Shown: positions 1-9,446, counted from the stretch's first letter. The stretch: 19,828 nucleotides of DNA from FEN-1297 sp046704255 (GCA_046704255.1 JBJKSH010000112.1:1-19828); one strand, 5' to 3'. Numbers and translations are program-made. The notes: generated from the letters alone by a model not told the origin.

Positions 1-2018
1 CCTGATGCAGGACATACCGGATAAAATCCTAATGTTGTAAAAATATACCAGGCAGACATCTGACCGCAGTCGTCATTGCCTGTAATGCCGTCAGGAGTAT
101 TACGATAATTCTTGTTTACAACATCATTCAAAATTTTTGCGGTCTTCCACGGCTGATCAACCCAGTCATATAGATAGGGATAATGATTTTCAGGTTCATT
201 ATCATAAGCATAATGGCCTCCGCTGAAATTTTCATCCAGTTTATTAATAAAATTATTCCGTCCCATCAGTTTTATTAATCCCGGTACATCTTGCATTACA
301 CAAAATAAATATGTCCAGGGACTGCCTTCAGTAAATGCAGCATACTTCCTCGGATTGCCCGTAAAGAATTTCCCGTTTGATAACCTCGGCTGCATAAAAC
401 CCGTTGTTGAATCAAATACATTTTTATAATTCCCCGAGCGTTTCATAAAAAATTTGTAATCTTTTTCTTTTCCAAAACCCTTTGCTACCTGTGCAACACA
501 AAAATCTTCAACTGCAAACTCAAGAGTTCTCGATACGGATTCGTTTGTTTTATCTGCAGGCACATAGCCTAAAGATTTATAATAAGTTAATCCCCCTCTG
601 GCTTCATACGAAGTCCAATTAGCACGATCTGCCCACCTCTTATGTGTATCGCCGTCGGGTGGCGTCATTGCATCTTTATAAATTGCGGCGTATGCCTTTT
701 TAACGTTAAAACCACGAAAGCCTTTTACGTATGCGTCCGCAATTATAGCATCCGCCGGGGTGCCGATCATTATATTTGTGTAACTCGGATTAGGCCATTT
801 AGGAATCCAGCCGCCCTGCTCATACATTTGAACAAGCGATTGAATCATCGGAGAGACATCTGCAGGATCAATTAAAGTCAATAAAGGGTGAAGCGCCCTA
901 AAAGTATCCCACATTGAGTAATCATCATAGGATATTCCCTTATGTATCTTGCCGTCAAAGGCGCTGTAATAATGCCCGTACTCATCAAATCGACGCGGGT
1001 ACAAAAGCGAATGATACATTGCCGTGTAAAATATTGTTTGCTTATTCGGATTGCCGTCATAGATTTGAATCATGTTCATTAACTTGTTCCATGCCTTTTT
1101 AGATGCATCAACAATTTTATTAAAGCTCCAACCAGGAATTTCTTTACTTAGATTTTCCCGTGCTTGTTTTAAACTTATAAATGAAGAACCTATTCTAAAT
1201 TTAATCAGATTATTGTCTTTAGGAGAAAACGAAATTAATGCCCCAATATGTGAACCCGTAAGTTCATTTTTATCCCTGTAAATCTTAACCCCGGGAGAAT
1301 CCGTTTTTGAGTCTGCAGCACTCCATGTGGAAAAAGATTCGAACGGCTTTTCAAATTGGATAATAAAATAACCCTTAAAATTTTTAAGCGGCGGCCCCAT
1401 ATGCTTACCCTTATAAATATTTTCGCGGTCGGGATTATATCCTATAACTTCTTTTTTATCGGCAGAAATTTTAATCCAGCCATTAAATCTTTTGAGCCTG
1501 CTCATCTCAATAAAAAGGACCTGTTTCTGATCTTGCGGATAAGTAATTCTAAAAAGTGCACATCTCGAAGAAGCCGTTAATTCGGTTTTAATATTCTGTC
1601 CGTTCCCTTCATCTAAATTTACAGAATAATAATACGGCTTACCGACTTCGGTATTTTTAATAATTTTCAATCCTCTTTTTCCCGGAAGTATTTTAGGTGA
1701 ACCTGTCTCCGGCATAATTGTAATAAATCCGTAATCGCTCATCCAGATTGTCGGCTGATGCGATCCGATAATCCCAATCATCTTTTTCTGATCGTATCTG
1801 AAAGGAGATTGGCTAATAAAATTCTCTTGTGTTGCCGGAGTCCAATCAGTCATTCCGTGAGGCACGGTTACCCACGGGCAAACACCACCGTAATTTTTTA
1901 CACCTTTCGGTCCTGTAGTTCCAATGAAAGTATTTACCTTCTCTACCGGATCGATCACCTGAGCAATAATTACTCCGGGTAGAATAAATAAAAAAATAAA
2001 TAATATTACTTTTCTCAT
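1..2018 (-). CDS. GH92 alpha-mannosidase, 3' end outside window
   Basis: The reading frame is open from an ATG at 2016-2018 to the left edge (672 codons, no stop), so the C-terminus is missing. GH92 enzymes are calcium-dependent exo-alpha-mannosidases that remove terminal mannose from glycans. Residues 1-20 (MRKVILFIFLFILPGVIIAQ) form a Sec signal peptide, suggesting periplasmic or outer-membrane action. The N-terminal beta-sandwich starts with VNTFIGTTG. The (alpha/alpha)6 part shows FTEGSPW (Glu564, probable general acid), DNEPENHYPY (Glu608, expected near the calcium and sugar) and GNDDCGQMSAWY (Asp649/Asp650, probable base); these roles are recalled from characterised GH92 enzymes. Only about 70-100 residues should be missing. 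It is the last gene seen in the run, 121 bases after the esterase. It is only distantly similar to the GH92 at 4299-7145, so linkage preference (1,2; 1,3; 1,6) cannot be assumed equal. Whether it carries a T9SS tail cannot be seen. Confidence 0.93.
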   Translation of the reverse strand, partial: MRKVILFIFLFILPGVIIAQVIDPVEKVNTFIGTTGPKGVKNYGGVCPWVTVPHGMTDWTPATQENFISQSPFRYDQKKMIGIIGSHQPTIWMSDYGFITIMPETGSPKILPGKRGLKIIKNTEVGKPYYYSVNLDEGNGQNIKTELTASSRCALFRITYPQDQKQVLFIEMSRLKRFNGWIKISADKKEVIGYNPDRENIYKGKHMGPPLKNFKGYFIIQFEKPFESFSTWSAADSKTDSPGVKIYRDKNELTGSHIGALISFSPKDNNLIKFRIGSSFISLKQARENLSKEIPGWSFNKIVDASKKAWNKLMNMIQIYDGNPNKQTIFYTAMYHSLLYPRRFDEYGHYYSAFDGKIHKGISYDDYSMWDTFRALHPLLTLIDPADVSPMIQSLVQMYEQGGWIPKWPNPSYTNIMIGTPADAIIADAYVKGFRGFNVKKAYAAIYKDAMTPPDGDTHKRWADRANWTSYEARGGLTYYKSLGYVPADKTNESVSRTLEFAVEDFCVAQVAKGFGKEKDYKFFMKRSGNYKNVFDSTTGFMQPRLSNGKFFTGNPRKYAAFTEGSPWTYLFCVMQDVPGLIKLMGRNNFINKLDENFSGGHYAYDNEPENHYPYLYDWVDQPWKTAKILNDVVNKNYRNTPDGITGNDDCGQMSAWYIFTTLGFYPVCPAS

Positions 2019-2070
2019 TAATTAAACTCTCTGATTAAAAAAAATTACTACGGTTAATAAGTTTCTAAAA

Positions 2071-2110
2071 TCTATCCGTGAAAATCAGTGTAATCCGTAT
2101 CGTCTGTGTT
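2071..2110. repeat. Four degenerate 10-base tandem units
   Basis: In the spacer between the esterase stop and the GH92 start there are four consecutive 10-base blocks in perfect register: tctatccgtg, aaaatcagtg, taatccgtat and cgtctgtgtt. The shared core is roughly AATCcGTG. The spacer is otherwise AT-rich, so the GC-containing blocks stand out. The period is close to one helical turn. I recall similar ATCCGTGT strings scattered between genes in many environmental bacterial genomes, but I cannot confirm that here. No function is assigned. Confidence 0.6.
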
Positions 2111-2139
2111 CTATTGCCTACATTAATATATATCCTATA

Positions 2140-4167
2140 CTAAGGCTTCCAGTCATCTGTCCTAAAAGTAGAAGCCGGCAATCCTGCTTTATTAAAAAGT
2201 GTTGCCCTGTCGGCATTACTCCACGCATACCTTACAGCAAGAGGATGTTTTACTTTCGGATTATAAACGATCAGTTTAGTATCAAAAACTTTTACTTTTG
2301 CTTTTACAAAACTGCTGTCTTTTCCTGCAATTAAAAAGTTCGTTTTACCATTACTATGTTTTACAACCAGGCCGCCGTTAGCATATTTAAATGAAATAAT
2401 TGCTTTTTCTTTCTCAACTTTCATTGATTTATAAATCGGGCCTGAAAAATTTACATGCCTTCCATAATTTTTATCAAGCGCCCAAAGTGCAAGCCTAAGA
2501 CCGACATCCTGCTTATCGGGAGGATGAATGTTATTTACGCTGCCGATATCAAGAGTAACGGCCATACCGGTATTAGGAACAGAAAGCGTTTGACGCTGCG
2601 CATTCCTTACAACATATGATTTTGATTTCTTTCCATATTTAAACGGAGCTATCTGCACCCAGTAAAACGGGAAGCTGCCTTCTTTCCAATCGTTTCGCCA
2701 ATTTTTAATCAGCAGCGGAAAGAGAAATTTGTAATTATTATAATCATTAGGATTACCTGAATTCGATTCACCTTGATACCAAATAACACCTTTTATTCGA
2801 TAAGGAATAACCGGTGCAACCATTCCGTTATATAAAGCTGTCGATGTGTTCTGCTGAATTTGAAAAGGAACTTTTGGTCGTTTATAGAATTCACCATTCG
2901 GTCCGTAGACATAAAATTTTCTTCCGGCAAATTCTGCAACCGGCATATATTTCCATTTGCCTGAAATTGACATTCCTTCCTCACTATTTCCCTCAGGATA
3001 AATAAGCATTTTATCTTTCCCGCCTGTAATGCCGCCTCCGCCGCCGTTTGCAATTACTCTTACTGCAACCGTAAGCGTGCTGCCATCGACAATCTTTCCG
3101 GGTATTTTATAAACTCTTGGTACGCCCCAAAGTCCTCCACCGAAATGTTCACCAATTTTTATATCATTTACCCACGCTTCATCCATATCGGCAATAGCAC
3201 CAAGCTGTAAAACTAAATTAGTTCCTTTCCAGCCTGCCGGTATATTTATTTTCTTTCTGAACCAAACTGCGCCGTAAAAAGCACCTATTACGGATGACCA
3301 GTGAGCGGGAAGATTCATGCTTTTCCATTTATTGTCATCAAAATTTATTTTAGAGCAATCACTATCGTCGAAGTTAAGGCCGCTCCACATGCTCTGCAGA
3401 TTTTTGTTTTCAATATTTATTATGCGATGCGAATCCCGCCATGCGTAAAATTTATTATAAACTGCTCTTGCTTTTAGGAGCTTTTCTACTTCAGGCTTGT
3501 AAATATGCAGTTTAGAAAGATAGCTGCCTTGAATCCACGGCTGGATTTTTGTGCCTCCCCAAGCGGCACAAATCAATCCTATTGGGACATGCAGTTCTTT
3601 ATAAAGATCTCTTCCGAAGAAATATCCGACTGCACTAAAGTTTGCTGCATCTTCTTGTGTACATACTCTCCATTTGCCGTTGCAGTTAAATTTTGGTTCT
3701 ATCGAAGTTACCTTGCTAACGTTAAAAAGTCTAATGTTCGGATAGTCAGCTTTTTTAATTTCCTCTTCAGAATTTTTAATCGGATATTCCGGCTTCCAGC
3801 CTTCCAGGGGAATTTCCATATTCGATTGTCCTGAACAAAACCACACCTCGCCAAGCACTACATTGCTGAGAGTAACTGTTGAATCGCCTGCTTTAATTAT
3901 TACGTTATAAGGACCGCCTGCTTGTATGGTTTTTAATTTTACCTGCCAGGAACTATCCGGCTTAACAAATGTACTTGCCGAATATCCCCAGCCGGCTTTC
4001 ACAAAAATCTTTTGTGCAGGATTTGCTTTTCCCCAGAAAGTTACTTCGGTCTTCTGCTGCAATACCATGTTGCTGGAAAAGACGGAAGGCAATTCAACAA
4101 AATTAATTTTAGCCTTCTGTGCCGAGATAAGTGATGTTAAGATTAAAATGAAGCCAATGATTTTCAA
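2140..4167 (-). CDS. Sialate O-acetylesterase-type SGNH carbohydrate esterase
   Basis: A 675-residue secreted esterase predicted to remove acetyl groups from a glycan so that glycosidases can act. The start is TTG at 4165-4167. No in-frame ATG lies between it and the upstream in-frame stop, and a clean signal peptide (MKIIGFILILTSLISAQ) follows directly. The family layout is intact: N-terminal beta domain with VFSSNMVLQQ (29-38), then VWFCSGQSNM with nucleophile Ser115, the oxyanion-type GVIWYQGESNSG (460-471), and the late Asp/His block with Asp540 and His548 (NNIHPPDK). Between about 255 and 400 an inserted jelly-roll resembling GH2 sugar-binding domains (WFRKKINIP, DEAWVND) interrupts the SGNH fold, as in the larger members. 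The family name reflects homology; the substrate need not be sialic acid, and acetylated mannose, glucose or uronic acid is equally possible (compare CE20-type xylo-/heteroglycan esterases). It sits between the two GH92 genes, so acetylated mannosides are an attractive guess. Confidence 0.9.
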   Translation of the reverse strand: MKIIGFILILTSLISAQKAKINFVELPSVFSSNMVLQQKTEVTFWGKANPAQKIFVKAGWGYSASTFVKPDSSWQVKLKTIQAGGPYNVIIKAGDSTVTLSNVVLGEVWFCSGQSNMEIPLEGWKPEYPIKNSEEEIKKADYPNIRLFNVSKVTSIEPKFNCNGKWRVCTQEDAANFSAVGYFFGRDLYKELHVPIGLICAAWGGTKIQPWIQGSYLSKLHIYKPEVEKLLKARAVYNKFYAWRDSHRIINIENKNLQSMWSGLNFDDSDCSKINFDDNKWKSMNLPAHWSSVIGAFYGAVWFRKKINIPAGWKGTNLVLQLGAIADMDEAWVNDIKIGEHFGGGLWGVPRVYKIPGKIVDGSTLTVAVRVIANGGGGGITGGKDKMLIYPEGNSEEGMSISGKWKYMPVAEFAGRKFYVYGPNGEFYKRPKVPFQIQQNTSTALYNGMVAPVIPYRIKGVIWYQGESNSGNPNDYNNYKFLFPLLIKNWRNDWKEGSFPFYWVQIAPFKYGKKSKSYVVRNAQRQTLSVPNTGMAVTLDIGSVNNIHPPDKQDVGLRLALWALDKNYGRHVNFSGPIYKSMKVEKEKAIISFKYANGGLVVKHSNGKTNFLIAGKDSSFVKAKVKVFDTKLIVYNPKVKHPLAVRYAWSNADRATLFNKAGLPASTFRTDDWKP

Positions 4168-4298
4168 AAATAAAAGTTCTTTTTCTAAAATTATGCCTGA
4201 ATAAAATTAAGTAATAAACAAAATAATGATAAAAGCCGGTAGAGAGTTTTATGTATTTGAATTCTGTCTTTTATCTTCTATTACAAATAATTGTAAAA

Positions 4299-7145
4299 TC
4301 ACTTCAACAAAATCATTTTCTTTTTCCCTGTAAAGTTACCTGCCCGCAAAACGTAAATGTAGGTTCCGCTTGCATATTGATTCGCATTAAATCTAGCTTG
4401 GTAATTGCCTGCACTTTCGAATGAGTTAACCAGTGTGGCAACTTCCTGGCCGAGAACGTTAAAGACTTTCAACGAAACAAATCCCGGCTTCGGAATACTA
4501 TATTTTATCATAGTTGCCGGATTGAAAGGATCCGGATAATTCTGCTCCAATGAATAATATTTCGGAACTTCATCCGGCAATTTTAATACACCGGTGTTTT
4601 GTGAAGAAAGCACAAACGACCATGGCAGGGAATATGCACCAAATCCACTGTCGTTAATTGCTTCTACTCGCCAATAATAACTATTACCCTGGAGTAGTTT
4701 GGAACCAATTAGTTTTTGAAGACCGAAAGACGTATCGGTAATGCTTGTTGTATCTACAACCGTACTTGGAAAAGCATTGGATTGCGATATCTGTAACTCG
4801 TAAGATTTTGCACCCGGGACAGACTGCCAGATAAGCGTTGTATCATTTACTCCAAGCGTATCATTCGAAGCCGGCTTCAGTAAATTCGGCGTTCCCGGAG
4901 TTCCGAGCGGGTACGATGGCGGCGCATCGGAAGGATTGCTTCCCCAACTTGAATCGGGAGAAGATCCAAGTGTATAGACAAGAGTTCCGCCTTTCGAAAT
5001 ATCCGAGAATTTTATCCATGGTTTAGACCACGTTGTACCATTAACTGTCAGACTACGGACATAAGGTGCATCGGCTCCGTTGCCAATTATAGTAACATCT
5101 CCACCTTTTAAGTGAAGTATAATCTCTGGGAAAAAAGGACTGCCCAAGACAAGTACATTCGATCCGGGAAGTTCTGGATACATACCAAGGGCACTCCATA
5201 AATACCAGGAAGACATTTCACCAAGATCGTCATTACCAGGATATGCATTGGTACCTGAAGAATATAAAGTCATCATTATTCTTCGTACAACTGATTGCGT
5301 TTTATACGGCTGACCCAGAAAGCAGTAAATCCATGGAGTTTCAAGTGAAGGCTCGTTTCCCATCCAGGCATATGGTGAATTTTGCCCTACGTTAAATAGA
5401 GATAAAAAATTGTCCAATCGCTTAACCGCATCTTTTACCCCTCCCATCATTTCTGCGAGAGTCTTTATATTAAATGGAACCATCCAAACATATTGCGCAG
5501 CGTTCCCTTCAACATAAGCCTGGTCGTTATCGTATGTTTGAGAATTAGTAACAAAACCGGGCGCCCACGATCCGTCATTTCTCCGCATCTGAATATAGCC
5601 GGTTGCCGGATTGTATAGGTTACGCCAGTACTGTGCATGGTTCAACAGAAGCTTGCTTTTAACCGAATCACCAAGTGCGTCTGCAAGTTGAGAAACCCCA
5701 AAATCATCGGTGTTATATTCTAAAGTCATCGAAACATTTCCATAGCCGCCTGACTGGTTTTCCGGTACGTAGCCAAGACTGAGATACTGATTTAGAGCAT
5801 TGCGCTCGTAAGTTTTAGAACGCGGCGCATAAACCGAAGGATCGGTTGCGGCACGAACCAAACCATCCAATGCATCTTTAACATCAAAGTTGTCTGCGCC
5901 AAATGCATAGAAATCAGCTATTATGGCTGCAGCCGGATCTCCCATCATAATTCCACTGTCCATATTCGGCACGCCCCATCTCGGGAATGTTCCTCCCTGC
6001 TGATAATCCCTCAACAGAGACTGCGCCATATCGCTTGCATGTTTCGGAGCAATCATCGCTAAGAATTGAGACTCGCTGCGATAAATATCCCAGCCGGAAA
6101 AATTAGCATACTGTACCCTGCCGTTTGTCGTTGAATGAATCTTTCCATCATATCCCATGTAATCGCCATTTACGTCAGAGCAAGTGCTTGGAAAGAGAAG
6201 TGCATGGTAAAGCATTGAATAAAAAGTATTCAACTGATCAGTAGAACCGCCGGTAACTTCTATCCTGCTAAGCCATGAATTCCAATTGACTGAATCTGCT
6301 GCGACTGTATGATAAAATCCACCTGAAGAGAAAACCGAATCAGGAAGTTCTTTTTCAAGATTCATTTTTGCATTTGCAATACTAACATATGAAATTGAAA
6401 CCCTAACCAGGATAGTTCTTGTAACAGTAGTATCAAAGGTAATAAATGCGCCTGAAGAAGCACCTGAGCCCGCTGTATCTCCCTCCGTAACAACACTTCC
6501 GCTCCAGCAACTAAATGATTTAAAAGGTTGACTGAACACTGCATAGAAGTATGTAGTGCTTACAGATCCGCCGCAAAATACCTTACTTGTTGCGGAGCCG
6601 CTTACAGTACGATCCGTTGTATCAATAACTACAGAAGAATATAGAGTTCCATTTACTGCGCCGGCAGCATTGAGCATCATGGTTTCAGTATACCCCGAGG
6701 GATATGTAAATCTACCATAACCGCATCTTGTAGTCGTTGTAAGTTCCGCTTTGATACCGTTTCCTAATGTTACTGAATAATAGCCGGGTCTCGCTATTTC
6801 GTTACTATGTGAGAATGTTGTGGCAAAGGTTGAGCGACCGGGAGATGAAGTAGGAGCAGTACCGAGAATCGGCATGAAAGCAAAATTCTCACCGTACTGA
6901 CATCCGGCACCGCTTAGGTGATCAAGGCTGAAATCCCAAATCTGCGAATCGGAATATGAGTAACCGCCTTTGTGGGTACCGGTCTCAGGGCTCCATTGTA
7001 TCATTCCGAAAGGAGCGTCAGCTCCCGGAAATGTATTGTTGAAATCACCTGTTCCGCACATTGGATTCGCATATCGGACAACTTGCGATCGGACGGAAGA
7101 GCTGAGAAGAAATAAGATCAAAATAACATTCGAAGTAATTTTCAT
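4299..7145 (-). CDS. GH92 alpha-mannosidase with FnIII and T9SS sorting domain
   Basis: A 948-residue exported exo-alpha-mannosidase. Sec signal 1-20 (ending SSSVRSQ); N-terminal beta-sandwich from YANPMCGTGDFNNTFPGA; (alpha/alpha)6 catalytic part to about 730. Key motifs: DQAYVEGNAAQY with Glu546 (probable general acid), WMGNEP with Glu598, and YPGNDDLGEMSSWY with Asp639/Asp640 (probable catalytic base). Residues 750-848 form a fibronectin type III module (WQSVPGAKSYELQIS, YYWRVEAIN). Residues 865-948 are a type A T9SS sorting domain beginning YSLEQNYPDPFNP, with LKVFNVLGQEVATLV and ending GKKKMILLK. That tail should send the enzyme across the outer membrane to the surface or medium; it is the only complete protein here with such a tail. 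The gene starts 35 bases after the DUF6259-like gene at 7181-9334, so the two are probably co-transcribed. It probably makes the first extracellular mannose cuts. Linkage specificity is unknown. Confidence 0.95.
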   Translation of the reverse strand: MKITSNVILILFLLSSSVRSQVVRYANPMCGTGDFNNTFPGADAPFGMIQWSPETGTHKGGYSYSDSQIWDFSLDHLSGAGCQYGENFAFMPILGTAPTSSPGRSTFATTFSHSNEIARPGYYSVTLGNGIKAELTTTTRCGYGRFTYPSGYTETMMLNAAGAVNGTLYSSVVIDTTDRTVSGSATSKVFCGGSVSTTYFYAVFSQPFKSFSCWSGSVVTEGDTAGSGASSGAFITFDTTVTRTILVRVSISYVSIANAKMNLEKELPDSVFSSGGFYHTVAADSVNWNSWLSRIEVTGGSTDQLNTFYSMLYHALLFPSTCSDVNGDYMGYDGKIHSTTNGRVQYANFSGWDIYRSESQFLAMIAPKHASDMAQSLLRDYQQGGTFPRWGVPNMDSGIMMGDPAAAIIADFYAFGADNFDVKDALDGLVRAATDPSVYAPRSKTYERNALNQYLSLGYVPENQSGGYGNVSMTLEYNTDDFGVSQLADALGDSVKSKLLLNHAQYWRNLYNPATGYIQMRRNDGSWAPGFVTNSQTYDNDQAYVEGNAAQYVWMVPFNIKTLAEMMGGVKDAVKRLDNFLSLFNVGQNSPYAWMGNEPSLETPWIYCFLGQPYKTQSVVRRIMMTLYSSGTNAYPGNDDLGEMSSWYLWSALGMYPELPGSNVLVLGSPFFPEIILHLKGGDVTIIGNGADAPYVRSLTVNGTTWSKPWIKFSDISKGGTLVYTLGSSPDSSWGSNPSDAPPSYPLGTPGTPNLLKPASNDTLGVNDTTLIWQSVPGAKSYELQISQSNAFPSTVVDTTSITDTSFGLQKLIGSKLLQGNSYYWRVEAINDSGFGAYSLPWSFVLSSQNTGVLKLPDEVPKYYSLEQNYPDPFNPATMIKYSIPKPGFVSLKVFNVLGQEVATLVNSFESAGNYQARFNANQYASGTYIYVLRAGNFTGKKKMILLK

Positions 7146-7180
7146 ATATAAAATTCATTATCTGTTATTCAGAGGAGAAT

Positions 7181-9334
7181 TTACTTCTCCATAAGGACAG
7201 CAGCGGATCTCGCCGGTATAGTTAACGTTCCGCTTGTCGGTTTAGCATCCGGAAGTTCCGGAGTTGCGTAAACCAACTTACCGGCATTGGGAATTTCTAC
7301 CTTTGCAGTAATTGTTTTATCTTGAGTATTATTCACGACAACTACTGCACGCTTTCCGCTTTTAGTAACGAAGACAGAATATTTAAATGGTCCGTTCGCA
7401 GTAACTTTTGCACCTTGCGTATCCCGGAAGTCTGCATCCCATAAATATTTTTTATACTTTTTTCTAAGTTTATCAACCTTTTTACCATAAGCTAATGTCA
7501 AGGGGAAATCAGATAACTTGCCTTTGAAGTTGTAAGGTTCGTATTCAATTATATAACGGTCCAGCAGACAAAAATTTATCATTTCCCGGTCATCAAAACC
7601 GTTTACAGCAACCATTAAAGGAGCCCGGGGATCAATGTATCTTTCTACCGGAGTAGATGAAGCACTAATTCTAAAATAAGAGAAAGGGTAATATTGCGTC
7701 AGCCAATCCTGAGGTCCTTCACCGCAAAACAAAAAATTTTTATCGGCAGAATCCGCTGCTTCGTGCAGTTGTTTTGCCAAGAGTTCGGCGCCGTAATAAA
7801 TATATCCAGGCGGTGTATAACCATGACCACGGCTGAAATTATAAGCATGATTAGGGGGCTGTACGCAAACTTCATCATAAAGAAAGCCGGATGCACCTAA
7901 AGCTAATGCTTTACGGAATTGGTTTGTTGCAATGTCTCTATATTTTGGGTCTAAAAGATCCATTACGGCAAAGCGGTGTTTGTTTATTCCCGCCAGTTGT
8001 GTAGGTGTGTAATATGCATATCCGCCGGATTGATAAGGAATTCCGTAAGGATCTACTGTTTGATATTTGTATAATTCTTTTTTATACCACTTGGTTGTCA
8101 TATCCGCCCAGGGAAATTTATCGAACAAAATAATTTTAACACCCAAAGCTTGAATTCTTACTATAGCATCATGCAGTTGAATCCATGTACCCAATCCGGG
8201 ATCTGTATCCATCGAAGGATTGCCTCCGTCTTGTCCGCCTTTATTCCATCCGACCAGTTGAATTGCCTTTACTCCGTTCTTTGCACATTCTTCACCGTAT
8301 TTATATAAGTCCGAATATTTTACTCCATAATTCTGTACGGGAGAATTTATTTGCAACTGCTGCCAAGAATTTACATGCTTAACCCACTCAGGAAGATGCG
8401 GCGGCTTATACCATGTTTTACGCCAATGTTTATAAAGATCAACACCTGCATGCCAATCACCATTATAACATTCAAATACAACCGGAGCTAATTTAAAAGT
8501 TGAATGCGGACGTGCATAAATGTAATGACACGTTTTAAATTCAAGATTCACGGTCTTGCCGCCGATTTCATCATGCTGAGGTACTAGGTTAGTAACATTT
8601 GAAACATCACCCGGATGCTGCTCGAAAGTATATTCTACCAAATATGAAGGATCGGGATTTTTCAGTTCAACATAAAGCCCCTGCTTTGGGCACTGAATTA
8701 AACAAAACAAGCTGTAAGATGATGCGATCATTTTAGTCGGATATAAATCTCCCCAGTAGCCTTTTTCATTTCTAAAATGGGGATAAATTTCATCGGACAA
8801 AAGATTATCATACCTCATTGTCCTTACATGCATCGTAGATTTTTTCGAAGGAGGATTAAAATCTCCGAAGTAAGGATAATCAATAGTTTCAACTGTCAAT
8901 ACAGAATTATTTTTTAGTGTTGCATCAAATGTGAGCACGCCATTCCGTAAAGTAACATTTGCCGTTAAAGTAATCGGAAGGACTCCGCCGTGTTCGCTGT
9001 ATAAATTCCTCCAAACAATTTTTATTTTATTCCCGGTAATTTTTTCAACTAATGATGCATGCTGCTTTTGCCCCAGCACAAAATTAAAACGACGCTTAGG
9101 TAAAGGAACAAACAAACGAAAAGAAGCACCTAACTCAGGGCGCCGCTCTATTACCCAATGAGTTATTTTGTTTTCCACCTTTACTAATGCACCGGTACCG
9201 GAATCAAATGCAACTAAAAGTTTTTTATCCTGCAGAACTACCTGCCCGGCAAATGATAATGAACTGATGAAAAGAAAAATTATAATTAGCGATATGATTG
9301 TGCAATAAAAAGAAGAAGTTTTATTTAATTTCAT
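7181..9334 (-). CDS. DUF6259-like secreted TIM-barrel protein, copy A
   Basis: A 717-residue protein with no function I can assign; I place it tentatively in the DUF6259 group from recollection of its motifs. Sec signal about 1-29 (MKLNKTSSFY start, hydrophobic to SLSFAG). Residues 30-300 look like an all-beta domain (VVLQDKKLLVAFDSGTGALV, VETIDYPYFGDFNPP), resembling the N-terminal sandwich of GH31/GH36-like enzymes. Residues about 315-620 look like a TIM barrel: VNSWQQLQ, QLVGWNKGGQDGGNP (359-373), KFPWAD, GFLYDEV with Asp487/Glu488, GEGPQDW with Glu539, and YEPYNFKGKLSDFPLTL. A small C-terminal beta domain ends IPARSAAVLMEK. Carboxylates at the ends of putative barrel strands make it a candidate retaining or inverting glycosidase. 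It is closely similar over its full length to the protein at 16885-19116 (about two-thirds identical by eye). Asp405 is Gly in the other copy, so it is unlikely to be catalytic. Confidence 0.85.
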   Translation of the reverse strand: MKLNKTSSFYCTIISLIIIFLFISSLSFAGQVVLQDKKLLVAFDSGTGALVKVENKITHWVIERRPELGASFRLFVPLPKRRFNFVLGQKQHASLVEKITGNKIKIVWRNLYSEHGGVLPITLTANVTLRNGVLTFDATLKNNSVLTVETIDYPYFGDFNPPSKKSTMHVRTMRYDNLLSDEIYPHFRNEKGYWGDLYPTKMIASSYSLFCLIQCPKQGLYVELKNPDPSYLVEYTFEQHPGDVSNVTNLVPQHDEIGGKTVNLEFKTCHYIYARPHSTFKLAPVVFECYNGDWHAGVDLYKHWRKTWYKPPHLPEWVKHVNSWQQLQINSPVQNYGVKYSDLYKYGEECAKNGVKAIQLVGWNKGGQDGGNPSMDTDPGLGTWIQLHDAIVRIQALGVKIILFDKFPWADMTTKWYKKELYKYQTVDPYGIPYQSGGYAYYTPTQLAGINKHRFAVMDLLDPKYRDIATNQFRKALALGASGFLYDEVCVQPPNHAYNFSRGHGYTPPGYIYYGAELLAKQLHEAADSADKNFLFCGEGPQDWLTQYYPFSYFRISASSTPVERYIDPRAPLMVAVNGFDDREMINFCLLDRYIIEYEPYNFKGKLSDFPLTLAYGKKVDKLRKKYKKYLWDADFRDTQGAKVTANGPFKYSVFVTKSGKRAVVVVNNTQDKTITAKVEIPNAGKLVYATPELPDAKPTSGTLTIPARSAAVLMEK

Positions 9335-9446
9335 TTTAGTTGATTAAATTAAATTTAAAACAGAAGATTTACATTTTTCGAGAACCATTTCTTTGCAAAA
9401 TAAATTTACAATAATAGCGAAGTATATGGAACTTTAGCCCTACCTC

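Noticed and set aside
642..1982. Several plus-strand frames of 60-78 codons and one minus-strand frame in another phase
   Set aside because: All lie over the left GH92 reading frame, which is open through the whole interval and shows family motifs.
3505..3834. Plus-strand frame of 109 codons opposite the esterase gene
   Set aside because: It is fully antisense to a gene with intact catalytic motifs, and its product (Cys/Phe-rich, no domain) looks like complementary-strand noise.
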